Assembly: GCA_035493955.1 (NCBI GenBank)
Contig: DATJHI010000041.1
Location: 1-64,000, forward strand
Direction: 5' to 3'
Length of the DNA: 64,000 bases
From: NCED01 sp035493955
GTDB taxonomy: Bacteria; Pseudomonadota; Alphaproteobacteria; Caulobacterales; Caulobacteraceae
Positions 24,537 through 33,222 of this stretch are shown here, piece by piece. Below the pieces are notes generated by a model. That model was not told the DNA's origin. It searched no databases and worked only from the letters and a program-made list of their open reading frames with translations. Position numbers and translations under genes: made by a program. Position 1 is the first letter of the stretch, and every line of letters begins with the position of its first letter.

Positions 24537-25976
24537 GTGAGTCACGAACGCGCCATCGTCATTTTCGGAGCCACCGGCGACCTTGCGCTCAGGATGCTGC
24601 TGCCCTCGCTCTACTTCCTGGAGGCGGATGGGTTGGCCCCGCCCGGAATGGCGGTGATCGGGGCGGCGCGGACCGAGATCGACGACGGCGCCTTCGAACA
24701 ACGGGCCGAAGAGGCGGTGCGGATGCGGGCCGCAAGCGCCTGGGACGCAACGGTTTGGAACCGCCTCAAGGCGCGGCTGGGCTATGTCCGGGTCGACGCC
24801 GCCGCGCCCGACAGCTTCGACGCCCTAGCCCTCCGGCTGGCGGGCGTGCGGGAGGTGATCTTCTACCTCTCCACCTCGCCCAGCCTCTATGGCGAGATCT
24901 GCGCGGGCCTGCGGCGTGCGGGCCTGAACGGGCCCGCTAGCCGGGTGGTGGTGGAAAAGCCGATCGGACACGACCTCGAAAGCTGCCGGCGGATCAACGA
25001 CGCCCTGGCGGAAACCTTCTCCGAGGACCGGATCTTCCGCATCGACCACTACCTGGGCAAGGACGCGGTGCAGAACCTGATCGCCCTGCGCTTCGCCAAC
25101 ACCCTGTTCGAGCCCCTGTGGAACAAGGTCTCCATCGACCACGTCCAGATCACCGTCGCCGAGACGGTCGGGGTCGAAGGCCGCTGGGGCTATTACGAGG
25201 AGCACGGGGCCCTCCGCGACATGGTGCAGAACCACGTGCTGCAGCTCCTGTGCCTGATCGCCATGGAGCCCCCCGCGAGCCTCGACCCGGACTCGGTGCG
25301 CAACGAGAAGGTCAAGGTGCTGCGGTCCTTGCGCCCCATCGCCGGGCGCGAGTTGGAGCGGCGCACCGTGCGCGGCCAATATGTGCGCGGCGTGGCTGAC
25401 GGGACCCAGGTCCCCGGCTATGCCGAGGAGGCGGGCGGACATCCGGCCGATGCGGAGACCTATGTCGCCCTAGCCGCCCAGGTGGACAACTGGCGCTGGG
25501 CCGGGGTGCCCTTCTACCTGCGCACGGGAAAGCGCATGCCGGTGCGCTCGTCCCAGATCGTGGTCCAGTTCCGCGATGTGCCCTATTCGATCTTCGGCGG
25601 CGCCAGCCTGTTGGCCAACCGGCTGACCATCCGGCTGCAACCGGAGGAAGAGATTTCCCTGACCCTGATGAACCAGGCCCCCGACCTGGCCGCCGGCGGC
25701 ATGGCGCTCAAGCCCCTGTCCTTGAACCTCAACCTGGCGCCGCCCGAACGGCGGCGGCGGATCGCCTACGAGCGGTTGCTGCTGGAGGTGTTCAAGCACG
25801 ACCAGACCCTGTTCGTCCGTCGTGACGAGGTTGAAGCGGCCTGGAGCTGGATCGATTCCATCGAGGCCGGGTGGGCCAGCCACGACGTCAAGCCGGCCCC
25901 CTATCCCGCCGGATCCTGGGGCCCGTCCGGCTCCTTCGCCCTGACCGAGCGCCATGGTCATAGCTGGTACGACTGA
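24537..25976 (+). CDS. zwf: glucose-6-phosphate 1-dehydrogenase
   Basis: A 479-residue enzyme oxidising glucose 6-phosphate to 6-phosphogluconolactone with NADP+ or NAD+, the first step into the Entner-Doudoroff and pentose phosphate routes. The NADP loop GATGDLALR (12-20) and the active-site RIDHYLGKD motif (around residue 170) are intact, as are VVEKPIGHDL and FYLRTGKRMP. The start is GTG at 24537 with GGAG ten bases upstream. The following pgl gene overlaps it by 23 bases, so zwf-pgl-edd are one operon. The promoter lies in the roughly 130-base spacer shared with the divergent YfiR gene. Confidence 0.97.
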   Translation: MSHERAIVIFGATGDLALRMLLPSLYFLEADGLAPPGMAVIGAARTEIDDGAFEQRAEEAVRMRAASAWDATVWNRLKARLGYVRVDAAAPDSFDALALRLAGVREVIFYLSTSPSLYGEICAGLRRAGLNGPASRVVVEKPIGHDLESCRRINDALAETFSEDRIFRIDHYLGKDAVQNLIALRFANTLFEPLWNKVSIDHVQITVAETVGVEGRWGYYEEHGALRDMVQNHVLQLLCLIAMEPPASLDPDSVRNEKVKVLRSLRPIAGRELERRTVRGQYVRGVADGTQVPGYAEEAGGHPADAETYVALAAQVDNWRWAGVPFYLRTGKRMPVRSSQIVVQFRDVPYSIFGGASLLANRLTIRLQPEEEISLTLMNQAPDLAAGGMALKPLSLNLNLAPPERRRRIAYERLLLEVFKHDQTLFVRRDEVEAAWSWIDSIEAGWASHDVKPAPYPAGSWGPSGSFALTERHGHSWYD

Positions 25977-26637
25977 GCGCGTCTTCGCGGACGCGGAAAG
26001 CCAGGCGGCCGCGGCGGCGGACCGGATCGCCGGCGCGATCGGCGAGGACGGCGGCGACCTGGTGCTGACCGGCGGCTCCACGCCGGGACCGGTCTACGAC
26101 CTGCTGTCGAAGCGGTCCCTGCCCTGGGACCGGGTCCGGATCACCCTCAGCGACGAACGCTGGGTTCCGCCCGACCATGCCGACAGCAACGAACGGCTCG
26201 TACGGGAGCGCCTGCTGCGGGGGCCGGCCGCCGCCGCCCGGTTCATCCCGCTCAAGACCGGCGCCCCAACCCCGGAGGCGGCGGTCGGAACGGTCGCCGC
26301 CGCCCTCGCGGCCATACGCCGGCCCTTCTCCTGCGTTCTGTTGGGCATGGGCGACGACGGGCACATCGCATCGCTGTTTCCAGGCGACGCCATGGACGAG
26401 ACGCTGCGCCCGGACGGGCCGGACGTGGTCCGTCCCGCCCGCGCCCCGAACGGAACGCCGCGCCTGTCCCTGACCCTCGCCGCCCTGCTCGACAGCCGCC
26501 TGATCCTCGTGCTGATCCGGGGCGAGGCCAAACGCGCCGTGCTCAGGGATGCGCTGGCGGGCGCCGCGCCCCATCTCCCCATAGCCGCCCTCCTCCGCCA
26601 GGCCCGCTGCCCGGTGGAGGTCTTCTGGGCCCCCTGA
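25954..26637 (+). CDS. pgl: 6-phosphogluconolactonase
   Basis: A 227-residue enzyme of the DevB/Pgl family hydrolysing 6-phosphogluconolactone to 6-phosphogluconate. Signatures are LVLTGGSTPGPVYDLL (about 36-51), ITLSDERWVPPDHADSNERL, LLGMGDDGHIASLFPG (phosphate/lactone binding) and a Thr/Ser-rich C-terminal region. It begins inside the end of zwf (23-bp overlap) and ends 14 bases before edd. It supplies the substrate of Edd. Confidence 0.96.
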   Translation: MVIAGTTERVFADAESQAAAAADRIAGAIGEDGGDLVLTGGSTPGPVYDLLSKRSLPWDRVRITLSDERWVPPDHADSNERLVRERLLRGPAAAARFIPLKTGAPTPEAAVGTVAAALAAIRRPFSCVLLGMGDDGHIASLFPGDAMDETLRPDGPDVVRPARAPNGTPRLSLTLAALLDSRLILVLIRGEAKRAVLRDALAGAAPHLPIAALLRQARCPVEVFWAP

Positions 26638-26651
26638 GCCAGGATCTGCCC

Positions 26652-28454
26652 ATGCCGCTCGATCCCGCCATCGCCGAGATCACCGACCGCGTCCGCGCCC
26701 GCAGCCGCGACACGCGCGCCGACTATCTGGCGCGAATGGAGGAGGCCCGCCGCCGGGGCTCGGCCCGGGGGAGCCTCAGTTGCGGCAACCTGGCCCACGG
26801 CTTCGCCGCCGCCCCCATCGGCGACAAGCTGAGGCTGCGCGACTCCCGTGCGGTCAACGTCGGCATCGTCACCGCCTACAACGACATGCTTTCGGCCCAT
26901 CAGCCGTTCGGCCGTTATCCCGACCTGATCAAGCAGGCGGCCCGCGAGGTGGGCTGCACCGCCCAGGTGGCCGGCGGCGTGCCGGCCATGTGCGACGGGG
27001 TCACCCAGGGCCAGCCGGGGATGGAGCTGTCCCTGTTCTCCCGCGACGTCATCGCCATGGCCACGGCGATCGCGCTCTCGCACAACATGTTCGACGCCGC
27101 CCTGTGCCTAGGCACCTGCGACAAGATCGTGCCCGGCCTGTTGATCGGGGCGCTGGCGTTCGGCCACCTGCCGATCGTGTTCGCTCCCGCCGGTCCCATG
27201 ACCTCGGGCATCCCCAACAAGGAGAAGGCCCGGGTCCGCGAACAATACGCGCAGGGCAAGGTGGGGACCGAGGCCCTGCTGGAGGCCGAGACCGCCTCCT
27301 ATCATGCGGCAGGCACCTGCACCTTCTACGGCACCGCCAACTCCAACCAGATGTTGATGGAGGTGATGGGCGTGCACATGCCCGGGACCGCATTCGTCCC
27401 GGCCGACACGCCCCTGCGCGACGCCATGACCCGCGCCGCCGCCCAGCGGGTCTGCGCCCTCGCCCGCGACGGGGCTGCGCCCCTGTCGGCGGTGATCGAC
27501 GAACGGGCCGTGGTCAACGGCATGGTCGGGTTGATGGCCACCGGCGGCTCGACCAACCACACCCTGCACCTCGTGGCCATGGCCCGGGCCGCAGGCATAC
27601 TGATCGACTGGCAGGACATGGCCGAGGTCTCGGCCGCCACCCCCCTGCTGGCCCGGATCTACCCCAACGGGCCGGCCGACGTGAACCAGTTCCACGCCGC
27701 CGGGGGCATGGCTTTCCTGGTGCGCGAACTGTTGGCCGCGGGCCTGCTCCACCCCGACACGGTCACGGTCGGCGGCGACGGCCTGGCGCCTTACGCCCTG
27801 GCGCCGGACCTGGACGGCGAGGCGCTGGTCTGGCGCCCGCCCGCGGAGCGTTCCGGGGATGCGGACATCCTGCGTCCCGCTTCGGACCCGTTCGACGCCC
27901 AGGGGGGCCTCAGGCTCCTGACCGGCAATCTTGGCCGTTCGGTGATCAAGATCTCGGCGGTGGCCCCGGAACATCGGGTGGTCGAGGCCCCGGCCATGGT
28001 GTTCGACGACCAGGACGACTTCCTGGCGGCCTACAAGGCCGGCCTGCTCGACCGCGACCTGGTGGCGGTCATCCGCTTCCAGGGCCCGCGCGCCAACGGC
28101 ATGCCCGAGCTGCACAAGCTAACGCCGACCCTTTCGGTGCTGCAGGGGCGGGGCCGCAAGGTGGCCCTGGTCACCGATGGACGCATGTCGGGCGCCTCGG
28201 GCAAGGTTCCGGCCGCGATCCACCTGACGCCTGAGGCCCTGGACGGCGGACCCATCGTCCGGATCCGGGACGGCGATCCGGTTCGCCTCGACGCCGAGGC
28301 CGGGACCCTGGAGGTCCGAATCGATCCGGCCGAGTTCGCCGCCCGCCCGCCCGCAGCCTTCCGCGGAGAGGCCCACGGGGTGGGCCGGGAGCTGTTCTCG
28401 CCGTTCAGGCGCGAGGTCGGGGCGGCCGAGGCGGGAGCCAGCGTCTTTTTCTGA
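26652..28454 (+). CDS. edd: phosphogluconate dehydratase
   Basis: A 600-residue IlvD/Edd-family iron-sulfur dehydratase making 2-keto-3-deoxy-6-phosphogluconate from 6-phosphogluconate, the committing step of the Entner-Doudoroff pathway. Cluster cysteines are visible in MCDGVTQG and LCLGTCDK; the C-terminal TDGRMSGASGKVPAA motif is also present. Length is normal for Edd (about 600) and longer than IlvD's usual. It is the third gene of the zwf-pgl-edd operon. No glk or eda follows; the next element is the glycine riboswitch, so the operon probably ends here. KDPG aldolase must be encoded elsewhere. Confidence 0.96.
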   Translation: MPLDPAIAEITDRVRARSRDTRADYLARMEEARRRGSARGSLSCGNLAHGFAAAPIGDKLRLRDSRAVNVGIVTAYNDMLSAHQPFGRYPDLIKQAAREVGCTAQVAGGVPAMCDGVTQGQPGMELSLFSRDVIAMATAIALSHNMFDAALCLGTCDKIVPGLLIGALAFGHLPIVFAPAGPMTSGIPNKEKARVREQYAQGKVGTEALLEAETASYHAAGTCTFYGTANSNQMLMEVMGVHMPGTAFVPADTPLRDAMTRAAAQRVCALARDGAAPLSAVIDERAVVNGMVGLMATGGSTNHTLHLVAMARAAGILIDWQDMAEVSAATPLLARIYPNGPADVNQFHAAGGMAFLVRELLAAGLLHPDTVTVGGDGLAPYALAPDLDGEALVWRPPAERSGDADILRPASDPFDAQGGLRLLTGNLGRSVIKISAVAPEHRVVEAPAMVFDDQDDFLAAYKAGLLDRDLVAVIRFQGPRANGMPELHKLTPTLSVLQGRGRKVALVTDGRMSGASGKVPAAIHLTPEALDGGPIVRIRDGDPVRLDAEAGTLEVRIDPAEFAARPPAAFRGEAHGVGRELFSPFRREVGAAEAGASVFF

Positions 28455-28518
28455 TCCTGCGGCCTTGTGCATCGCAACAGGTGCGTTGACAGAGCCGGAT
28501 CGCCCCGCCACCTTTGGC

Positions 28519-28700
28519 GGGCTCTCGCGGGAGAGATCGGGCCTCGGCCCGGCGCCGAAGGTGTAACCGCCCCGGAAACACTCAGGCAAAAGGGACCGCA
28601 CGGGCAAAGGAACGCTGGAAAGAGCCCATTTGGGTTCGCCGACGGAGCAAGGGACCTAGACCGGTCTCGAAATCTCTCAGGCCAACAGGACAGCGGGGGC
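28519..28700 (+). promoter_or_regulatory. tandem glycine riboswitch upstream of gcvT
   Basis: Two glycine aptamers in series are recognisable. The first (about 28524-28607) has GGGAGAGA, CGCCGAAGG, GTAACCGC, GGAAAC and ACTCAGGCAAAAGGGACCG. The second (about 28613-28695) has CGCTGG, GGTTCGCCGACGGAGCAA, TCTCAGGCCAACAGGACAGCG; its outer stem pairs CGCTG (28613-28617) with CAGCG (28691-28695). The pair is followed after about 60 bases by the gcvT ATG. Glycine binding is known to switch on gcv operons in this way. The helix CTCTC/GAGAG (28522-28535) could be an alternative structure at the first aptamer. Confidence 0.93.
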
Positions 28701-28758
28701 GCGGGACGCAACGGGAAGCCGTGCGCTCACGCCAGCCCTTTGCGATTCGAGTCCTGCG

Positions 28759-29916
28759 ATGTCACCCACTGAACGCCTGCTCAAGACCCCCCTGCACGCC
28801 GGCCATAAATTGCTGGGCGGGCGGATGGTCGCCTTCGCGGGCTACGACATGCCGGTGCAGTACCCGGACGGGGTCCTGGCCGAGCACCGCTGGACCCGCG
28901 CCCGGGCCGGTCTTTTCGACGTCTCCCACATGGGTCCGGCCTGGCTGAGCCTGACCGACCGTCCCGGCGACACCGAACTGGCCCATCAGGCGATCTCGGC
29001 CCTGCTGGAGCCGCTGATCTGCGGCGACATCGCGGGTCTGGCCCCGGGAGGCCTGCGCTACACCCTGCTTCTGAACCGGGACGGCGGGGTGATCGACGAC
29101 CTGATGGTCGGGCGCCCCGTCGCCGGCGACGCCCAGGGCTCCGTCTATCTGGTGGTCAACGCCGGAACCAAGGAGGCCGACTTCGCCCATATCCTGGCCG
29201 CGCTCGGCGGCCGGGTGCGGCTGACCCGCGCCGACGACGGCGGCCTGATCGCCCTGCAGGGCCCCGAGGCCGCGGCCGTGATGGCCGATCTCTGTCCGGC
29301 CGCCCTGACCATGGCCTTCATGCGGTTCCGGACCTTCGAGGTGGACGGCCACAGCCTGGTCGTCTCCCGCTCCGGCTATACCGGGGAAGACGGGTTCGAG
29401 ATCCTGGTCCCGCCGGCGGGGGCCGAGGCCCTGTGGGAACGGTTGCTGGCCGACGAGCGGGTGCGCCCCATCGGTCTGGGCGCCCGCGATTCCCTGCGGC
29501 TGGAGGCGGGGCTTCCTCTGTATGGCCACGACCTCGACGAGACCGTCAGCCCCATTGAGGCCGGCCTCGGCTTTGCGGTCGGCAAGCGCCGGCGTGCCGC
29601 CGGGGACTTCCCGGGCGCGGCGCGGATCCTGCGCGAACTGGCCGGAGACCTGACCCGGGTCCGGGTCGGTCTGCGCGTCCTCGAAGGCGCCCCCGCCCGC
29701 GAGGGGGCCGAGATCGTCCATGACGGCCTCGCCGTCGGCCGGGTCACCAGCGGCGGCTTCTCCCCCAGCCTCTCGGCCCCCATCGCCATGGGCTTCGTCC
29801 CGCCCGCCCTCGCCGCGGCCGGGACGCGGCTTTCGGTCGTCGTCCGCGGCAAGGCGCAGGCCGCCGAAGTCGTTTCCCTGCCGTTCGTCCCCCACGCCTA
29901 TGTCCGCCAGCCCTGA
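28759..29916 (+). CDS. gcvT: glycine cleavage system T protein (aminomethyltransferase)
   Basis: A 385-residue tetrahydrofolate-dependent aminomethyltransferase that takes the aminomethyl group from lipoyl-GcvH and releases ammonia and 5,10-methylene-THF. Evidence: N-terminal KTPLHAGHKLLGGRMVAFAGYDMPVQY, FDVSHMG and a C-terminal RSGYTGEDGFEI block followed by GLGARDSLRLEAGLPLYGHDL, all canonical; the Asp of the active site is the D in the early AGYDMP. First gene after the glycine riboswitch; the gcvH start is 12 bases beyond its stop. Confidence 0.96.
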   Translation: MSPTERLLKTPLHAGHKLLGGRMVAFAGYDMPVQYPDGVLAEHRWTRARAGLFDVSHMGPAWLSLTDRPGDTELAHQAISALLEPLICGDIAGLAPGGLRYTLLLNRDGGVIDDLMVGRPVAGDAQGSVYLVVNAGTKEADFAHILAALGGRVRLTRADDGGLIALQGPEAAAVMADLCPAALTMAFMRFRTFEVDGHSLVVSRSGYTGEDGFEILVPPAGAEALWERLLADERVRPIGLGARDSLRLEAGLPLYGHDLDETVSPIEAGLGFAVGKRRRAAGDFPGAARILRELAGDLTRVRVGLRVLEGAPAREGAEIVHDGLAVGRVTSGGFSPSLSAPIAMGFVPPALAAAGTRLSVVVRGKAQAAEVVSLPFVPHAYVRQP

Positions 29917-29928
29917 AGGACCCCACCG

Positions 29929-30294
29929 ATGCTGTTCACCAAGGATCACGAATGGATCGCCGTCGACGGCGAGATCGCCACCGTCGGGATCACCGCCTTC
30001 GCCGCTGAGCAACTGGGCGACGTGGTCTACGTCGAGTTGCCCGACCTCGGCCGCACCGTCTCGACGGGCGAGGGCTTCGCGGTGGTGGAGAGCGTCAAGG
30101 CCGCCTCCGACATCTACGCCCCCGTCTCCGGGGTGGTGACGGGGGTGAACGAGGCGCTCGCCTCGGCGCCGGAGACCGTCAACGCCGAACCCGAGGGCGC
30201 GGGCTGGTTCGCCAAGCTGAAACTGACCGACCCCGCCGACCTGGACGGGTTGATGGACCGGACCGCCTATGAAGCCTTCATCGGAGGGCGCTGA
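29929..30294 (+). CDS. gcvH: glycine cleavage system H protein
   Basis: A 121-residue lipoyl carrier protein that shuttles the methylamine intermediate between GcvP, GcvT and dihydrolipoamide dehydrogenase. The lipoylated lysine is K57 in VESVKAASDIYAP; TKDHEWIAVDG and GITAFAAEQLGDVVYVELP are family blocks. Length is typical (about 120-130). It lies between gcvT and gcvPA with 12- and 2-base gaps, so it is co-transcribed. Confidence 0.97.
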   Translation: MLFTKDHEWIAVDGEIATVGITAFAAEQLGDVVYVELPDLGRTVSTGEGFAVVESVKAASDIYAPVSGVVTGVNEALASAPETVNAEPEGAGWFAKLKLTDPADLDGLMDRTAYEAFIGGR

Positions 30295-30296
30295 GC

Positions 30297-31640
30297 ATGC
30301 GCTATCTGCCTCTCACTCCCTCCGATCGCGAGGCCATGCTGGCGGCCGTGGGCGTGGCCGCGGTGGACGACCTGTTCGTTGACGTGCCTGAGGCCGTCCG
30401 GCGGAAAGGACTGGTCGACCTGCCGCTTCACCAGGGCGAGATCGAGGTCGAACGGCGCCTGGGACAGCTGTCGGCCAGGAACCTGGCCGCGGGCTCGGCC
30501 CCATTCTTCTGCGGCGCGGGGGCCTATCGCCACCATGTTCCGGCCAGCGTCGACCACCTGATCCAGCGGTCGGAGTTCCTGACCTCCTATACGCCTTACC
30601 AGCCCGAGATCGCCCAGGGGACCCTGCAGGCGGTATTCGAGTTCCAGACCCAGGTCGCTCGCCTGACCGGCATGGAGGCCGCCAACGCCTCGATGTACGA
30701 CGGCTCGACCGCGACCGCCGAGGCGGTGCTGATGGCCATGCGGATCACCCGCCGGTCCAAGGCCGTGCTGTCTCCGGGCCTGCACCCCCACTATGCCGAG
30801 ACCATCTGGACCCTGGCCCACGCCGCCGGCGGAAAGATCGAGCGCCTGCCCCTGGCCGTGGACGCCGAAGCCAAGGCGCTGGACGCCATCGACGGCGACA
30901 CCGCCTGCGTGGTGGTGCAGACGCCGAACCTGTTCGGGACCGCCAGCGACCTCACCGCCCTGGCCGAGGCCGTCCACGCCGCCGGCGCCTTGCTGGTGGT
31001 GGTGGTCACCGAAGCGGTGTCCCTGGGATTGCTGAAGTCCCCCGGCGAAATGGGGGCGGACATCGTCGCGGCCGAGGGCCAGTCGATCGGCAACGGCCTG
31101 AACTTCGGCGGCCCCTATGTCGGTCTGTTCGCGACGCGGGACAAATACCTGCGCCAGATGCCGGGGCGGCTGTGCGGCGAGACCGTGGACGCCGACGGCG
31201 AGCGCGGCTTCGTCCTGACCCTGTCCACCCGCGAGCAGCACATCCGCCGGGAGAAGGCGACCTCCAACATCTGCACCAACTCGGGGCTCTGCGCCCTGGC
31301 CTTCACCATCCACATGACCCTGCTGGGCGAGGCTGGACTGCGGCGCCTCGCCCTGCTCAACCACCAGGCCGCCCGCAAGCTGAAGGCGGGCCTGGAGGAT
31401 GTGGCGGGGGTCGAGGTGCTGACCCCCCGCTTCTTCAACGAACTGGCGGTGCGCCTGCCGCGGTCGGCGGGGGCGGTCACCGAGGCCCTGGCGGCGCGGG
31501 GCGTCCTGGCCGGCGTGCCGGTCTCGCGGCTGGCTCCCGGCGCCGGATTGGACGACGTGCTGCTGATGGCGGCGACGGAAACCACCACCGACGACGACAT
31601 CTCGCGCCTGTGCGGCGCCCTGGCGGAGGCTTTGGCGTGA
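30297..31640 (+). CDS. gcvPA: glycine dehydrogenase (decarboxylating) subunit 1
   Basis: A 447-residue alpha subunit of the split P protein. Together with GcvPB it decarboxylates glycine using PLP and passes the aminomethyl group to GcvH. It begins MRYLPLTPSDREAML and has SYTPYQPEIAQGTLQAVFEFQT and MEAANASMYDGSTATAEA, signatures of this subunit. It starts two bases after gcvH and its TGA overlaps the GTG of gcvPB (GTGA), giving translational coupling that fits a 1:1 complex. Confidence 0.96.
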   Translation: MRYLPLTPSDREAMLAAVGVAAVDDLFVDVPEAVRRKGLVDLPLHQGEIEVERRLGQLSARNLAAGSAPFFCGAGAYRHHVPASVDHLIQRSEFLTSYTPYQPEIAQGTLQAVFEFQTQVARLTGMEAANASMYDGSTATAEAVLMAMRITRRSKAVLSPGLHPHYAETIWTLAHAAGGKIERLPLAVDAEAKALDAIDGDTACVVVQTPNLFGTASDLTALAEAVHAAGALLVVVVTEAVSLGLLKSPGEMGADIVAAEGQSIGNGLNFGGPYVGLFATRDKYLRQMPGRLCGETVDADGERGFVLTLSTREQHIRREKATSNICTNSGLCALAFTIHMTLLGEAGLRRLALLNHQAARKLKAGLEDVAGVEVLTPRFFNELAVRLPRSAGAVTEALAARGVLAGVPVSRLAPGAGLDDVLLMAATETTTDDDISRLCGALAEALA

Positions 31641-33166
31641 ACATGGTCAACATCGGCCGGCCCACCCGGCCCGAGAACGGTTTCGAAGCCCCGGCCGCCG
31701 GCCAGGCCCTGCAGCAGCCCGAGGCGCTGATCTTCGAACTGGGAGGCTGGGACAAGACCGGGGTGGACCTGCCCGAACCAGAGCTGGACGTCGGCGACCT
31801 TGGCGATCTGGTGCGGAGCGAAAGGATCGGCCTGCCCGGCCTCTCCGAGCCCGAAGCCGTGCGCCACTATGTGCGGCTGAGCCAGAAGAACCACGCCATC
31901 GACCTGGCGCTCTATCCGCTCGGGTCCTGCACCATGAAGCACAACCCGCGCCTGAACGAAAAACTGGCCCGGCTGCCGGGCCTCGCCGATATCCACCCGC
32001 TGCAGCCGGTCTCGACCATCCAGGGCGCCCTGGAGCTGATGGACGCCCTGGCGCACTGGCTGAAGGTGGTCACCGGCATGCCGGCAGTGGCCCTGTCGCC
32101 CAAGGCCGGGGCGCACGGCGAGCTCTGCGGCCTCCTGGCCATCCGCGCCGCCCACGAGGCCCGAGGCGACGCCCGCAAGACGGTGCTGGCCCCGACCTCG
32201 GCCCACGGCACCAACCCCGCCACCGCCGCCCAGGCCGGCTATGCGGTGCGCGACATCGCCCAGACCGCCGACGGCCGGGTCGACATCGCCGACCTCGCCG
32301 CCAAGCTCGGGCCCGACGTGGCGGCGGTGATGGTCACCAACCCCAACACCTGCGGCCTGTTCGAGCGCGACGTGCTGGAGATCGCCCGCCTGACCCACGC
32401 GGCCGGGGCCTACTTCTATTGCGACGGGGCCAACTTCAACGCCATCGTCGGGCGGGTGCGTCCCGCCGACCTCGGCGTCGACGCCATGCACATCAACCTG
32501 CACAAGACCTTCTCCACCCCCCACGGCGGCGGCGGTCCCGGCGCCGGGCCGGTGGTGCTGTCCGAAGCCCTGGCGCCTTTCGCTCCGGCGCCCTGGATCG
32601 TCCACGGCGAGGGCGGACTGGAGCTGGTCGAGCACAACCAGGGCCAAGCCGCCCGGGCGCTCGGCCGCATGTGCGCCTTCCATGGCCAGATGGGCATGTT
32701 CGTGCGCGCCTACGCCTACATGCTGAGCCACGGGGCGGACGGCCTGCGCCAGGTGGCCGACGATGCGGTGCTCAACGCCAACTATATCAAGGCCAGGTTG
32801 TCCGACCTGATGACCCCCGCGTTCGAAGGGCCCTGCATGCACGAGGCCCTGTTCGACGACAGCTGGCTGGAGGGGACCGGCCTTTCCACCCTCGACATCG
32901 CCAAGGCCCTGATCGACCAGGGTTTCCACCCGATGACCATCTACTTCCCGCTGGTGGTGCACGGCGCCATGCTGATCGAGCCGACGGAGACCGAGTCCAA
33001 GGCCGAGATCGACCGCTTCATCGCCGCCCTCAGGGCCGTGGCGACGGCGGCCAAGGCCGGCGAGGGCGAGCGGTTCAAAGGCGCGCCCTACAACGCGCCA
33101 CGGCGGCGCCTGGACGAAACCTTGGCGGCGCGCAATCCCCGGCTGGTGTGGAAGCCTCCGGCTTAA
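31637..33166 (+). CDS. gcvPB: glycine dehydrogenase (decarboxylating) subunit 2
   Basis: A 509-residue beta subunit of the split glycine decarboxylase, holding the PLP lysine in the HINLHKTFSTPHGGGGPG motif (around residue 290). Other signatures are YPLGSCTMKHNPR, HGTNPATAAQAGY and TNPNTCGLFE. The GTG at 31637 overlaps the gcvPA stop by four bases and has GGAGG at a suitable distance; ATG at 31643 is the alternative. It ends the riboswitch-controlled operon. An open frame extends 465 bases further upstream in the same phase but overlaps gcvPA and has no support. Confidence 0.96.
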   Translation: MNMVNIGRPTRPENGFEAPAAGQALQQPEALIFELGGWDKTGVDLPEPELDVGDLGDLVRSERIGLPGLSEPEAVRHYVRLSQKNHAIDLALYPLGSCTMKHNPRLNEKLARLPGLADIHPLQPVSTIQGALELMDALAHWLKVVTGMPAVALSPKAGAHGELCGLLAIRAAHEARGDARKTVLAPTSAHGTNPATAAQAGYAVRDIAQTADGRVDIADLAAKLGPDVAAVMVTNPNTCGLFERDVLEIARLTHAAGAYFYCDGANFNAIVGRVRPADLGVDAMHINLHKTFSTPHGGGGPGAGPVVLSEALAPFAPAPWIVHGEGGLELVEHNQGQAARALGRMCAFHGQMGMFVRAYAYMLSHGADGLRQVADDAVLNANYIKARLSDLMTPAFEGPCMHEALFDDSWLEGTGLSTLDIAKALIDQGFHPMTIYFPLVVHGAMLIEPTETESKAEIDRFIAALRAVATAAKAGEGERFKGAPYNAPRRRLDETLAARNPRLVWKPPA

Positions 33167-33222
33167 GGGGAGTGGCGTCGCGTAGTCTAGCGCCGCCGAC
33201 CCGAAGCGCCTAAGCCCCGACC

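Noticed and set aside
31172..31636. Upstream extension of the gcvPB frame into gcvPA
   Set aside because: The extension overlaps gcvPA, has no homology to glycine decarboxylase, and GGAGG places the start at the GTG at 31637.
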